A stretch of 64,000 nt of DNA. Source: Microbacterium sp. Marseille-Q6648 (GTDB lineage Bacteria > Actinomycetota > Actinomycetes > Actinomycetales > Microbacteriaceae). Of this stretch, positions 9,892-18,336 are shown piece after piece. The notes under the pieces are model-generated. The model was not told the origin of the DNA. It was given only the letters and a program-made list of their open reading frames with translations, and searched no databases. The DNA is taken from positions 124,001 through 188,000 of the forward strand of contig NZ_CALPBZ010000002.1 in NCBI RefSeq assembly GCF_943181415.1. The letters are read 5' to 3'. The translations under genes were made by a program, and so were the position numbers. Position 1 is the stretch's first letter, and each line of letters begins with the position of its first letter.

Positions 9892-10831
9892 ACGCCCCAC
9901 CGGCGCCGCGCTCGCGATCCCGGCGTGGGTGTGGCTCCTGCTCTTCTTCGTCGCGCCCGTGCTGATGGTGGTGTGGTTCAGCTTCGGCTACAAGCCCGGC
10001 ATCTTCGGCACGCACGCGAACGACATCCTGTCGTTCGACCGCTACGTCGAGGCGATGTCGCCGACCTTCTTCTCGACCTTCCAGAACACCCTGTGGGTCG
10101 GGGTGATCGGCACCATCCTCTGCTTCCTCATCGGCGCACCGGTGGCCTACTGGATGGCCTTCAAAGTGAAGCCCGAGCGGCGCGGCATCCTCATCGCCCT
10201 CGTCCTCGTGCCGTTCTGGACGAACTTCCTGGTGCGAACGATCGGGTGGCAGGTGATCCTGTCGCCCGAGGGCGCCGTGTCGGAGTTCCTCCAGGCCATC
10301 GGCCTGATCGGCGGCCCCCTCGACATCCTCTACTCCCGCACCGCGGTGCTGATCGGCGTGGTGTACAACTACCTGCCGCTCATGATCCTCCCGCTCTTCG
10401 TCGCCTTCGACCGCGTGGGCCCGGCCCTGCGCGAGGCTTCGAAGGATCTGGGTGCGGGGACGGTCGCCACCTTCTTCCGGGTGACCCTGCCGCTGTCGCA
10501 GCCCGGCATCATCGCCGGCGTGCTGCTGGTGTTCATCCCGCTGATGGGCGACTACATCACCGCGACCGTGTTGGGCGGCGCGAAGGGCAACATGGTGGGC
10601 CAACTTGTGGCGAGCCAGTTCCAGACGGCGCAGAACTGGGCCCTCGGCTCGGCGATGGCGGTCGTGCTGATGCTCGTCATCACCCTCACGATCGCCGTCG
10701 CGGGCCTCATCGTGTGGCTCGTGTCGCTTCCCTTCCGCAGGCGCAACCGACTCGTCCTCGGCCCCGCCGCCGCGCCCGCAGGCGCCGTCCCCGCCCCTGC
10801 CGTGAAGACCCCCGCCGAGGTGAACTCGTGA
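9884..10831 (+). CDS. ABC transporter permease, PotB type
   Basis: Inner-membrane permease of 315 aa with about six hydrophobic segments, the first at residues 9-30 directly after a short basic N-terminus. The EAA-like loop appears as LREASKDLGAGTVATFFRVTLP near residue 185, where the ATPase docks. It starts at GTG 9884 inside the end of the binding-protein gene and itself overlaps the next permease by 4 bp (GTGA). The C-terminal tail (about 35 residues) is rich in Ala and Pro and looks unstructured. It pairs with the PotC-type permease to form the channel. Confidence 0.92.
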   Translation: MRRRPTGAALAIPAWVWLLLFFVAPVLMVVWFSFGYKPGIFGTHANDILSFDRYVEAMSPTFFSTFQNTLWVGVIGTILCFLIGAPVAYWMAFKVKPERRGILIALVLVPFWTNFLVRTIGWQVILSPEGAVSEFLQAIGLIGGPLDILYSRTAVLIGVVYNYLPLMILPLFVAFDRVGPALREASKDLGAGTVATFFRVTLPLSQPGIIAGVLLVFIPLMGDYITATVLGGAKGNMVGQLVASQFQTAQNWALGSAMAVVLMLVITLTIAVAGLIVWLVSLPFRRRNRLVLGPAAAPAGAVPAPAVKTPAEVNS

Positions 10832-11739
10832 GCGAGACCAAGACCGAGACCATCCTCCGCCGCGAGGGGGCCACCGGCCCCAACCGCCGCAGTCGACTGG
10901 TGCGCAGGCCCTGGACGGACGTCGCCCTGAATGTCTGGGGCGTTATGGTGATGCTCTTCCTGTTCGCGCCGATCATCGTCATCGTCATCTACTCGTTCAA
11001 CACCGGACGCCTCCTGGTCGCGTGGGACGGCTTCGGCATCGACGCGTTCCTGACCATCCTCGAAAAGCCCGCCATCCAGAGCGCGGTGCGAGTGTCGCTG
11101 ATCACCGCCTTCATCGCCGCGATCATCGCGACCGCCCTCGGAACCCTCGCGGGCATCGCAATGGCCCGCTACCCGGGGAAGTGGACGTGGTGGTTCCTCG
11201 GCCTGCTGCTGTTCGTCTCGGTCACCCCCGAGATCGTCGACGCCGTCGCGCTGCTCCCGTGGATGGTCTTCCTCGGGCAGGACGTCGGGCTGTCGATGTT
11301 CAATGACGGCATCGTGCGTCTGTCGGTGGGCTCGTCGCTGTTCGCGACCGCGGTCGTCTCGTACATCGTCCGCGCGCGTCTGGTCGGCCAGGACGCCAAT
11401 CTCGAAGAGGCCTCGAACGACCTCTACGCCCCTCCCCTGGCCACATTCCGGCGCATCACGCTGCCGCTGGCGATGCCCGCGGTCCTGGCGGGGTTCCTGC
11501 TGGCGTTCACCCTCAGCCTCGACAACACGATCATCGCCGCGTTCGTGCAGGTGTCGGGAACGACGCCCTGGCCGGTGTACGTCCTCAGCGCGCTGCGTTC
11601 GGGACTCCGGCCCGAGATCGCGGCGGTGTCGACCATCATGCTGCTGCTGACCCTCGTCGCCCTGGCCCTCGTCGCGCTGGTGCTCAAGCGCGCCGGCGAC
11701 AACGCCACGCAGATCGCCCGGACGATGACCGGGGGCTGA
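10828..11739 (+). CDS. ABC transporter permease, PotC type
   Basis: Second permease of the importer, 303 aa with six predicted membrane segments starting near residue 38. The EAA loop reads LEEASNDLYAPPLATFRRITLP near residue 191. The GTG at 10828 overlaps the TGA of the previous permease (GTGA), giving tight coupling; an earlier in-frame start would lie deep inside that gene and is not credible. The N-terminal 30 residues are charged and cytoplasmic. Only 3 bp separate its stop from the amidohydrolase start, which ties transport to catabolism. Confidence 0.92.
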   Translation: MSETKTETILRREGATGPNRRSRLVRRPWTDVALNVWGVMVMLFLFAPIIVIVIYSFNTGRLLVAWDGFGIDAFLTILEKPAIQSAVRVSLITAFIAAIIATALGTLAGIAMARYPGKWTWWFLGLLLFVSVTPEIVDAVALLPWMVFLGQDVGLSMFNDGIVRLSVGSSLFATAVVSYIVRARLVGQDANLEEASNDLYAPPLATFRRITLPLAMPAVLAGFLLAFTLSLDNTIIAAFVQVSGTTPWPVYVLSALRSGLRPEIAAVSTIMLLLTLVALALVALVLKRAGDNATQIARTMTGG

Positions 11740-11742
11740 GCG

Positions 11743-13395
11743 ATGTCGTACGCCGATCTCGTGTTCACCGGAGGCCCGGTCTTCACGGCCGACACCGTTC
11801 GCTCGCGGGCGACCACGGTCGCGGTGACGGGCGGCCGGATCGTCGCCGTCGGCGGCGACGACGTGCGGGACCTCGTCGGCCCGTCCACCGAGGTGGTGGA
11901 CCTCGCGGGGCGCATGCTCATCCCCGGCTTCCAGGACGCGCACGTCCACCCGGTGTGGGGCGGACTCGACATGCTGCGCTGCGACCTGGCCGGGTTCCAC
12001 ACGGCGCCCGAGTACATCGACGCGATCGGCCGGTATGCGGCATCCCATGCACAGGACCCGTGGATCCTGGGCGGCGGCTGGCAGATGTCGGCCTTCCCGG
12101 GCGGCACACCGACGGCGGCGCTGCTCGACACGGTCCTGGCCGATCGTCCGGCGTTCTTCCCCAACCGCGACGGCCACGGCGCGTGGGTGAACTCCGCGGC
12201 GCTCCGCCTGGCGGGGATCGACCGCGACACCCCCGACCCCGCGGACGGGCGCATCGAGCGCGACGCCGACGGCAACCCGTCGGGCACGCTGCATGAGGGG
12301 GCGATGGCGCTGGTGAACCGCCTCCTCCCCGAGGAGCCGCTCGAACGCCTGACCGAGGCGCTGCTGGTCGGGCAGCGCCACCTGCACTCCTTCGGGATCA
12401 CGGCGTGGCAGGACGCCATCGTCGGCAGCTACGGGGATGCCGGCGATCCCGGCCCCGCGTACCTGAAGGCCGCCTCGGAGGGCACCCTGACCGCGCGCGT
12501 CGTCGGCGCGATCTGGTGGGATCGCGCCCGCGGCATCGAGCAGATCCCGTCGCTGCGGGAGCGTCGCGAGCGATACCGCGGCGGACGCTTCGCCGCCACC
12601 AGCGTGAAGGTGATGCAGGACGGCGTGGCCGAGAACTTCACCGCCGCGATGCTCGAGCCCTATCACGACGGGCACCACCACCCGACCGACAACTCCGGCA
12701 TCTCGTTCGTCGATCCGGCGGTCCTGAACGAGGCCGTCCCGCTGCTGGACGCCGAGGGCTTCCAGGTCCACTTCCACGCCATCGGCGACCGCGCCGTGCG
12801 CGAGTGCCTCGACGCCGTCGAGGCCGCCATCGCCCGCAACGGCCGCCGCGACAACCGGCACCACATCGCGCACATCCAGGTGGTGCACCCCGACGACATC
12901 CCGCGGTTCCGCGCGCTGGGCGTGGCGGCGAACATGCAGTCGCTGTGGGCCACGCTCGAGCCGCAGATGGTCGACCTCACCCTGCCGTTCCTGGGGCCCC
13001 GCCGCAGCGCCTGGCAGTACCCGTTCGGCGATCTGCTGCGCTCCGGCGCCGTGCTCGCGGCCGGGAGCGACTGGTCGGTGTCGTCACCCGACCCGCTCGC
13101 GGCCATCCACGTCGCGGTCAACCGCACGGCGGCGCCGGGCGAAGAGGGCGGCGACGAGCCGTTCCTCCCCGAACAGGCGATCGACCTCGCCACATCGCTC
13201 ACCGCGTACACGGCCGGGTCGGCATGGGTGAACCACCTGGACGAGGTCACCGGCACGATCCGCGCGGGCGCGTACGCGGACCTCGCCGTCCTCGACCGCG
13301 ACCCGTTCGCCGCCCCGGCGGACGAGATCGGCGCGACCCGCGTGCTGCAGACCTTCGTCGAAGGCGAGCGGGTGCACGCGGCCGCCGAAGCCTAG
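11743..13395 (+). CDS. YtcJ-type amidohydrolase
   Basis: Metal-dependent hydrolase (550 aa) of the amidohydrolase-3 family, which cleaves amide or imine bonds in a TIM barrel. The metal-binding HxH lies in QDAHVHP near residue 67; further metal histidines are in FHAIGDRAV and HIAHIQ (residues about 345 and 370), and the conserved aspartate is in AAGSDWSV near 445. No signal peptide, so cytoplasmic. It starts 3 bp after the permease stop. The natural substrate of YtcJ proteins is mostly unknown; here the operon suggests an amide of an imported amine. Prediction of the fold is firm, of the substrate weak. Confidence 0.88.
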   Translation: MSYADLVFTGGPVFTADTVRSRATTVAVTGGRIVAVGGDDVRDLVGPSTEVVDLAGRMLIPGFQDAHVHPVWGGLDMLRCDLAGFHTAPEYIDAIGRYAASHAQDPWILGGGWQMSAFPGGTPTAALLDTVLADRPAFFPNRDGHGAWVNSAALRLAGIDRDTPDPADGRIERDADGNPSGTLHEGAMALVNRLLPEEPLERLTEALLVGQRHLHSFGITAWQDAIVGSYGDAGDPGPAYLKAASEGTLTARVVGAIWWDRARGIEQIPSLRERRERYRGGRFAATSVKVMQDGVAENFTAAMLEPYHDGHHHPTDNSGISFVDPAVLNEAVPLLDAEGFQVHFHAIGDRAVRECLDAVEAAIARNGRRDNRHHIAHIQVVHPDDIPRFRALGVAANMQSLWATLEPQMVDLTLPFLGPRRSAWQYPFGDLLRSGAVLAAGSDWSVSSPDPLAAIHVAVNRTAAPGEEGGDEPFLPEQAIDLATSLTAYTAGSAWVNHLDEVTGTIRAGAYADLAVLDRDPFAAPADEIGATRVLQTFVEGERVHAAAEA

Positions 13396-13464
13396 CCCCG
13401 AGCCGCACCCCCCGACGCCTTCGCCACCCCACGACCGACCACACACACCAGGGAAGTGATAGCC

Positions 13465-14883
13465 GTGGGCACCACGGTCTTCGAACGCCACCCCGCCTCC
13501 TCCGCCGCCGTCGCGCACAGCCTGCAGGACTCTCGTCAAAGCGTCTTCTGGCTGGCCGACCTCGTGCCGACGAGGCCGGCGCTGGTCGGCGAGCACACCG
13601 CTGACCTCGTCGTCGTGGGCGCCGGGTACACCGGCCTGTGGACGGCGCTGCATGCTCTGCGACGCGACCCCGCCGCGAACGTCGTGATCGTCGAGGCGCG
13701 CACCGTCGGGTGGGCGGCGTCGGGCCGCAACGGCGGCTTCTGCGAGGCGAGCCTCACCCACGGTCACGAGAACGGAGTGCGCCGGTGGCCGGAGGAGATC
13801 GCACAGCTCGAGCGCCTCGGCCAGGACAACCTCGACGCCTTCGAGGCGGACCTGGCCGCGTGGGGCGTGGACGCGCAGTTCGAGCGCGTCGGCGCACTGG
13901 ACGTGGCCACCGAACCGCACCAGCTCGCCTGGCTGCACGAAGAGCGCGACGCCCACCGCGCCGACACGGTGTTCCTCGACGAGGCGGCGGTCCGGGCATC
14001 CGTCGCTTCGCCGACGTACCTGGGCGCGGTGTGGCACACCCGCAGCAACGCCCTGGTGCACCCGGCCCGGCTCGCGGCGGGGCTGGCGCGCGCGGCGGAG
14101 GAGCGCGGCACCGTGATCTTCGAGGAAGCGCCGGTGCGGGCCCTCGAGAACGCGGGGGCCGGCGTGCGCGTCGTCACCGCCGACGGCGCCGTCACCGCGC
14201 CCCGCGCGGTGCTCGCCACGAACGTGTTCCCGTCGCTTCTCCGGCGCAACGTCCTCATGACGGTCCCCGTCTACGACTACGTGCTGATGACCGAGCCGCT
14301 GAGCGCGCAGCAGTGGGATGCCGTGGGCTGGCGCGACCGCCAGGGCATCGGAGACATGGCCAACCAGTTCCACTACTACCGCCCGACGAGCGACGGGCGG
14401 ATCCTCTTCGGCGGCTACGACGCGATCTACCACTACGGCCGCCGCGTGCGCGCCGAGTACGAAGACCGTCCGGAGTCGTTCCGCCGGCTGGCGAGTCACT
14501 TCTTCACCACCTTCCCGCAACTGGAGGGCCTGCGCTTCACCCACCGGTGGGCGGGCGCGATCGACACGTCCACGCAGTTCTGCGCCTTCTTCGGCACCGC
14601 ACGCGCCGGCCGGGTCGCCTACGCCGCGGGCTTCACGGGTCTCGGCGTCGGCGCCGCGCGCTTCGCCGGCGACGTCATGCTCGACCTCCTCGACGGAGCT
14701 CCGACCGAGCGCACCGAGCTCGAGATGGTGCGCCGCCGCCCGCTTCCCTTCCCGCCCGAGCCCGCGGCCGCCCTCGGCATCAACGCGACGCGGTGGTCCC
14801 TCGATCGTGCCGACCACCACGCGGGCCGGCGGAACCTCCTGCTGAGAGGCCTGGACGCCGTCGGGCTCGGGTTCGATTCGTAG
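13465..14883 (+). CDS. FAD-dependent amine oxidoreductase (DAO family)
   Basis: Flavoprotein of 472 aa resembling gamma-glutamylputrescine oxidase and related D-amino-acid-oxidase-fold enzymes. The Rossmann dinucleotide motif VVGAGYTGLW lies near residue 49, followed by the SGRNGGF motif near 88, typical of this group. The GTG at 13465 is preferred because AGGGAAG sits 8 nt upstream; an in-frame GTG at 13456 overlaps that site. It is the last gene of the uptake operon and ends 10 bp from the convergent PucR gene. Its likely role is oxidative deamination of the imported amine or of its product; this is inferred from context. Confidence 0.87.
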   Translation: MGTTVFERHPASSAAVAHSLQDSRQSVFWLADLVPTRPALVGEHTADLVVVGAGYTGLWTALHALRRDPAANVVIVEARTVGWAASGRNGGFCEASLTHGHENGVRRWPEEIAQLERLGQDNLDAFEADLAAWGVDAQFERVGALDVATEPHQLAWLHEERDAHRADTVFLDEAAVRASVASPTYLGAVWHTRSNALVHPARLAAGLARAAEERGTVIFEEAPVRALENAGAGVRVVTADGAVTAPRAVLATNVFPSLLRRNVLMTVPVYDYVLMTEPLSAQQWDAVGWRDRQGIGDMANQFHYYRPTSDGRILFGGYDAIYHYGRRVRAEYEDRPESFRRLASHFFTTFPQLEGLRFTHRWAGAIDTSTQFCAFFGTARAGRVAYAAGFTGLGVGAARFAGDVMLDLLDGAPTERTELEMVRRRPLPFPPEPAAALGINATRWSLDRADHHAGRRNLLLRGLDAVGLGFDS

Positions 14884-14893
14884 CCGGTCCGGG

Positions 14894-16558
14894 TCAGCGG
14901 CCGGCGCTGCGTCGGACGAGCAGTGCGAGGTGCAGCGCCGTCTGCGTCTCGCCGTCGTCGAGGTCGACGCCGAGAAGCTGCTCGATGAGGGCGATGCGCT
15001 GGTAGAACACCGAGCGCGATAGATGAGACGCCGATGCCGCCGCCGTGCGGTTGCCCGGGTGGGCGAGCATGGCTTCGAGGACGTCGAGCAGATCGCCGCC
15101 GCGGGCGAGGTCGTGGACGATGAGGGGCGACAGCATCCGCTCGCCGTGGTCGAGGACCCGGTGGTCGTCGCGGAGCGCCGTGACCAGCTGCACCAGCGGA
15201 CGGTTCTCGGCGCGACGCAGCTGCGGGCCGCGGCCGGTGCGGCGACGGCGCCCACGGGCGAGGTCGACGGCCTCGTGCAGCGAGATCAGCGCGGTGTCGA
15301 TGTCTTCTGCGGCACGGCCGACCGACACCACGACGCGCTCGGCGTCGGCCGCGGGGTCGATGGCCGCGCGAGCGAACGCAAGGGCCGCCGCATCGTCGAA
15401 GACGGCGTCGGCGGGCACCGACAGCAGCAGCGCGGACGCCGGAGTGACGACGGCGTCGGGCGCCGATCCGGTCAGCACCCGCGCGCGCAGTGCGCGGCCG
15501 GCAGCCTCGGCACCCTCCGCGCTGACGGGTGCGCCGGCGACGACGACCCCGTAGAGCCTCGCCCCGCGCACCGGCAGGCCCGCGGCCTCCAGCCGTGCGG
15601 CGGCGCCGCCCGCACCCGCGAAGCGTCCGGCCAACAGGCCGTCCACGAGGCGGCGTCGGCCGATGCGACCCCACTCATCGAGATCACCGTCGGCGAGGCG
15701 CCCGACGGCGAGCGCGATGGCGCCCTGCTCGAGCACCGCCGTGCGACCGGCGGCATGCTCGGGCCCGGGCAGGGCCAGAAGGTGCCCCCAGCGGATGCCG
15801 CGCGCCTCGACGGCGATGACCAGCCAGTCCTCGTCTCCGGCCGGCAGCGCACGTTCGCGCCGGTGCTCGGCGCGCCGGTGCGCGGAGCGCGAGCGCAGCT
15901 CCCAGTCGGTGAACAGCTCGTCCTCGAGGGAGAGGGGCACCTCGGCGGCGACCACCTCGTGCGCGAGGTTCTCCAGAACGACCGGCGCGCCCAGCGTCTG
16001 CGCGAGCTGATGCACGATGAAGTCGGCGGGCGAGCCGCGCAGGGCGAGGGCGGTGAAGCGCTCGCGAACCTCGTCGCGAGCGCGCAGGGCATCGGTCTGG
16101 CCGGTGATGATACGTCGGTGGACGGCCTCGGTGATGTTCACGAACTTCAGCTCGCGATGCAGGATGACCAGCGCGAGATCCCGCTCGCGGGCCGCCTCGA
16201 TCACCACCGCCGGTGTGTACTGGTAGTGGGTGCCGAGTTCGAGGATGACCCCCGACAGCCCCGCGTCCGCGAGCTCGTACATGAAGGCGCGCAGCTCGTC
16301 GGTGTCGACCGGCCATGATTTTCCGGTGGACAGCAGCAGCTCGCCACCGTAGAGGAGCTTGCCGACACCGGCGTTGTCGGAGACGTGCAGCCACCGCACG
16401 CGGGCGTCCAGCGCGGCCCCGCCCACGACCACCTCCGGCACACCCTGCGCCACGGCGTCCAGAGCGATGACCTCGCGCACCGTCGGCAGCGTTTCGGTGG
16501 CCGTCCTCGGGCTCGGACGTTCCGTCTGACTTGCCCGATCCTGTCGATGTTCGAACAC
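14894..16558 (-). CDS. PucR-family transcriptional regulator
   Basis: Regulator of 554 aa. The N-terminal PucR domain begins around residue 20 (TVREVIALDAVAQGVPEVV) and includes the LLYGGELLLSTG segment; a central GGDEF-like region follows. The C-terminal helix-turn-helix of the PucR kind (residues about 490-550) has LSRSVFYQRI as recognition region. Members usually activate purine, amine or amino-acid catabolic genes. The chosen GTG at 16558 has AGAGG 8 nt upstream; longer in-frame starts lack such a site. The gene faces the amine operon and is its most likely controller. Its own promoter region holds a perfect palindrome. Confidence 0.88.
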   Translation of the reverse strand: MFEHRQDRASQTERPSPRTATETLPTVREVIALDAVAQGVPEVVVGGAALDARVRWLHVSDNAGVGKLLYGGELLLSTGKSWPVDTDELRAFMYELADAGLSGVILELGTHYQYTPAVVIEAARERDLALVILHRELKFVNITEAVHRRIITGQTDALRARDEVRERFTALALRGSPADFIVHQLAQTLGAPVVLENLAHEVVAAEVPLSLEDELFTDWELRSRSAHRRAEHRRERALPAGDEDWLVIAVEARGIRWGHLLALPGPEHAAGRTAVLEQGAIALAVGRLADGDLDEWGRIGRRRLVDGLLAGRFAGAGGAAARLEAAGLPVRGARLYGVVVAGAPVSAEGAEAAGRALRARVLTGSAPDAVVTPASALLLSVPADAVFDDAAALAFARAAIDPAADAERVVVSVGRAAEDIDTALISLHEAVDLARGRRRRTGRGPQLRRAENRPLVQLVTALRDDHRVLDHGERMLSPLIVHDLARGGDLLDVLEAMLAHPGNRTAAASASHLSRSVFYQRIALIEQLLGVDLDDGETQTALHLALLVRRSAGR

Positions 16559-16598
16559 GGCGGGCACCTCTTCCGGCTTGCGAGTTCGGGTCGTCGCC

Positions 16599-16633
16599 AG
16601 CCTATCCGACGGTCCGGTCGAAGTGTCCGGACA
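16599..16633 (-). promoter_or_regulatory. pucR promoter with TGTCCGGACA palindrome
   Basis: On the minus strand a -10 TAGGCT (16599-16604) lies about 40 nt before the GTG. A perfect 10-bp palindrome TGTCCGGACA sits at 16624-16633, in the -35 region, where a bound protein would affect RNA polymerase. It could serve autoregulation. Confidence 0.4.
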
Positions 16634-16785
16634 ACCACCGTGCCGAACCGATCCAATCCGTCCATACCTCGTCGACGAAGAAGTGGCAAGACCGTGCATC
16701 CAAACGGGTGGATGCGGGGGAATGAATCTGTACAACGCCGAGTTCTACCTTTACTCGGCACCACCCGGCGCCGGAGGAGGAGATC

Positions 16786-17193
16786 GTGGGCAAGAACTAC
16801 GTCGACATCGAGAACGACCGGGGCGAAACGCTGCGATACCGCAAGCACGCGAACGGCCGCGGATTGATCGCGCACGGGGCCAAGGTGCACGCCAGCGCCG
16901 TGGTCGAAGCCGGCGCGTACATCGAGCCGGGCGTGCAGGTCGCCGCGGGCGCCCGCGTGGGTCGCGGTGCGTGGATCGAGTCGGATGCCGTGATCGGGCC
17001 GGAGGCGGACATCGCGCCGCACGCCCACATCGGACCCAAGGCCGCGATCGGCGCCGGCGCGAAGATCGGCGTCCGCACGCAGATCGGCTCCGGAGCCCGT
17101 GTGGCCGGCGGCGCGCTCATCGGCGACGACGAGACGATCGGCGACGGCGAGCGCGTCGCGACCGACCGTCGCGGGCTTCGACTGGCCGCCTGA
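16786..17193 (+). CDS. Hexapeptide-repeat left-handed beta-helix protein
   Basis: Small protein of 135 aa. After about 28 leading residues it is built of hexapeptide repeats with small or aliphatic residues at every sixth place (AKVHASAVVEAGAYIEPG, then ARVGRG, AVIGPE, AHIGPK, AAIGAG, AKIGVR, TQIGSG). This is the left-handed beta-helix fold of bacterial transferases. No catalytic extension of an acyltransferase is evident, so it may be structural or a small trimeric enzyme. GTG 16786 has GGAGGAGG 5 nt upstream. It stands alone, divergent from pucR. Function unknown. Confidence 0.8.
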   Translation: MGKNYVDIENDRGETLRYRKHANGRGLIAHGAKVHASAVVEAGAYIEPGVQVAAGARVGRGAWIESDAVIGPEADIAPHAHIGPKAAIGAGAKIGVRTQIGSGARVAGGALIGDDETIGDGERVATDRRGLRLAA

Positions 17194-17227
17194 AGGCGTC
17201 AGCCGCACCGACGTCCGACGATCCGGC

Positions 17228-17233
17228 TAGCGT
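17228..17233 (+). promoter_or_regulatory. Leaderless -10 of thermonuclease gene
   Basis: TAGCGT lies 7 nt before the GTG at 17241 with no ribosome binding site between, as expected for leaderless transcription. Confidence 0.45.
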
Positions 17234-17240
17234 TCCGGAT

Positions 17241-17873
17241 GTGAAACGACCCCTGGCACCGACGATCACCCTCGTGATCGCCGCGATGCTGGGGGTCGCT
17301 GTCTTGGTGGGCGCTGTCGTGGTGGGCGCTGTCTTGGTGGGCGCTGTCGCGATGGGCGCGCTGGCAGGGGGAATCGAGCGCACCGACCCGGCCTCACCGT
17401 CTCCTGATCGACCACCCGCTACGGCCGGGATCCCCCCGCCGCCTGCGGGCGCGATCCGGCTGTCCGTCGAGGATGTCGTCGACGGCGACACGCTGCGGGC
17501 GCGCGCGCTGGACCCCGGCATCCTGGAGGTGGGAGCCTCGACGCGTGTGCGCCTGATCGGGATCGACACGCCTGAGGTGCATCCCGAGCTGCAGTGCGGG
17601 GGACGAGAGGCGGCCGAACGACTGGCCGCGCTGCTTCCCGAGGGCTCGACCGTGTGGGCGGCACCTGACGCCGAACTGCGCGACCGCTACGACCGCGCGC
17701 TGCTGTACGTGTGGGCAGAGGACGGCGGGTTCGTCAATCACGCACTCGTCGCCGACGGCCTGGCCACCACGATGGTGATCGCCCCGAACGACGCCCACGC
17801 GCCGCTCCTCGCCCGCGCCGAGCAGGACGCACGAGAGGCGGGCGTGGGATCATGGGCCTCCTGCGGCTGGTGA
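17241..17873 (+). CDS. Thermonuclease-like (SNase) protein with repeat membrane anchor
   Basis: Protein of 210 aa with a staphylococcal-nuclease domain. Residues 8-45 form a hydrophobic segment (uncleaved signal or anchor), followed by a Pro/Ser/Thr-rich linker to about residue 75. The SNase domain has VVDGDTLRAR and IGIDTPEV with the metal aspartates, an RYDRALLYV motif with the active-site arginine, and a final GVGSWASC. It probably degrades nucleic acids outside the cell. The membrane segment is encoded by four 15-bp tandem repeats, an odd feature. It converges on the DUF1304 gene across a short hairpin. Confidence 0.85.
   Translation: MKRPLAPTITLVIAAMLGVAVLVGAVVVGAVLVGAVAMGALAGGIERTDPASPSPDRPPATAGIPPPPAGAIRLSVEDVVDGDTLRARALDPGILEVGASTRVRLIGIDTPEVHPELQCGGREAAERLAALLPEGSTVWAAPDAELRDRYDRALLYVWAEDGGFVNHALVADGLATTMVIAPNDAHAPLLARAEQDAREAGVGSWASCGW
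17298..17357 (+). repeat. Four 15-bp tandem repeats in thermonuclease anchor
   Basis: Units GCTGTCTTGGTGGGC, GCTGTCGTGGTGGGC, GCTGTCTTGGTGGGC and GCTGTCGCGATGGGC follow without gaps. Each encodes a pentapeptide AVxxG with hydrophobic middle residues. Units 1 and 3 are identical. Slippage would change anchor length by five residues without shifting the frame. Confidence 0.85.
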
Positions 17874-17875
17874 CC

Positions 17876-17895
17876 GTCGGGTCGCGGACCCCGAC
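17876..17895. terminator. Bidirectional hairpin between convergent genes
   Basis: GTCGGG and CCCGAC pair across an 8-nt loop in the 29-bp gap between the thermonuclease and DUF1304 stops. It may end both transcripts. Confidence 0.45.
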
Positions 17896-17902
17896 TGCGG
17901 GG

Positions 17903-18301
17903 CTACGCGAAGAGCATCAGGACGAATCCGACCAGCGGCAGCGTGCCCTGCAGGAGCGCCGCGCGAAGATAGGCGCGTCCCGTCGTGGTCAGGACGAGCG
18001 CCGCGGCGGCCATCGATCCGAGTGAGAACAGCACGAGGGTCCGGCCGGCGACCTCGGCCGCCGTGCCGGACGCGCCCGCCCAGAACAGCACGATCCCGAT
18101 GACCGCGCCGATCGCGAGGAAGAGGTTGTAGAAGCCCTGGTTGTATGCCATCGGGCGCACGGTGTCGGCAGCAGCCTGGTCTTTGACGCCGAAGCGCCGC
18201 CAGATCGCGGGCCGGCTCCACTGCACGCTCTCCATGACGAAGATGTAGACGTGAAGCAGCGCGGCCAGCGCGGCGACGACCGTGGCGATGATCGCGATCA
18301 T
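17903..18301 (-). CDS. DUF1304 membrane protein
   Basis: Integral membrane protein of 132 aa with four hydrophobic segments (residues about 4-24, 55-75, 85-103 and 113-131). The conserved DUF1304 features are visible: the first helix with LHVYIFVMESVQW, then FGVK and the YNQGFYNLFLA motif. No function is known for the family. The gene is divergent from the LysR-type protein at 18337; only 35 bp separate the two ATGs, and both have -10 boxes inside that gap. Confidence 0.88.
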   Translation of the reverse strand: MIAIIATVVAALAALLHVYIFVMESVQWSRPAIWRRFGVKDQAAADTVRPMAYNQGFYNLFLAIGAVIGIVLFWAGASGTAAEVAGRTLVLFSLGSMAAAALVLTTTGRAYLRAALLQGTLPLVGFVLMLFA

Positions 18302-18308
18302 GAGGCGA

Positions 18309-18329
18309 ACGATACGCCCGGGCTACGCT
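18309..18329. promoter_or_regulatory. Back-to-back leaderless promoters
   Basis: On the minus strand TATCGT (18309-18314) lies 7 nt before the DUF1304 ATG at 18301. On the plus strand TACGCT (18324-18329) lies 7 nt before the ATG at 18337. The two -10 boxes are 9 bp apart, so polymerases serving them would exclude each other. Confidence 0.5.
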
Positions 18330-18336
18330 GAACGAC

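Noticed and set aside
16559-16735. Longer PucR start
   Set aside because: The added residues have no ribosome site and would include the candidate promoter; GTG 16558 has a good site.
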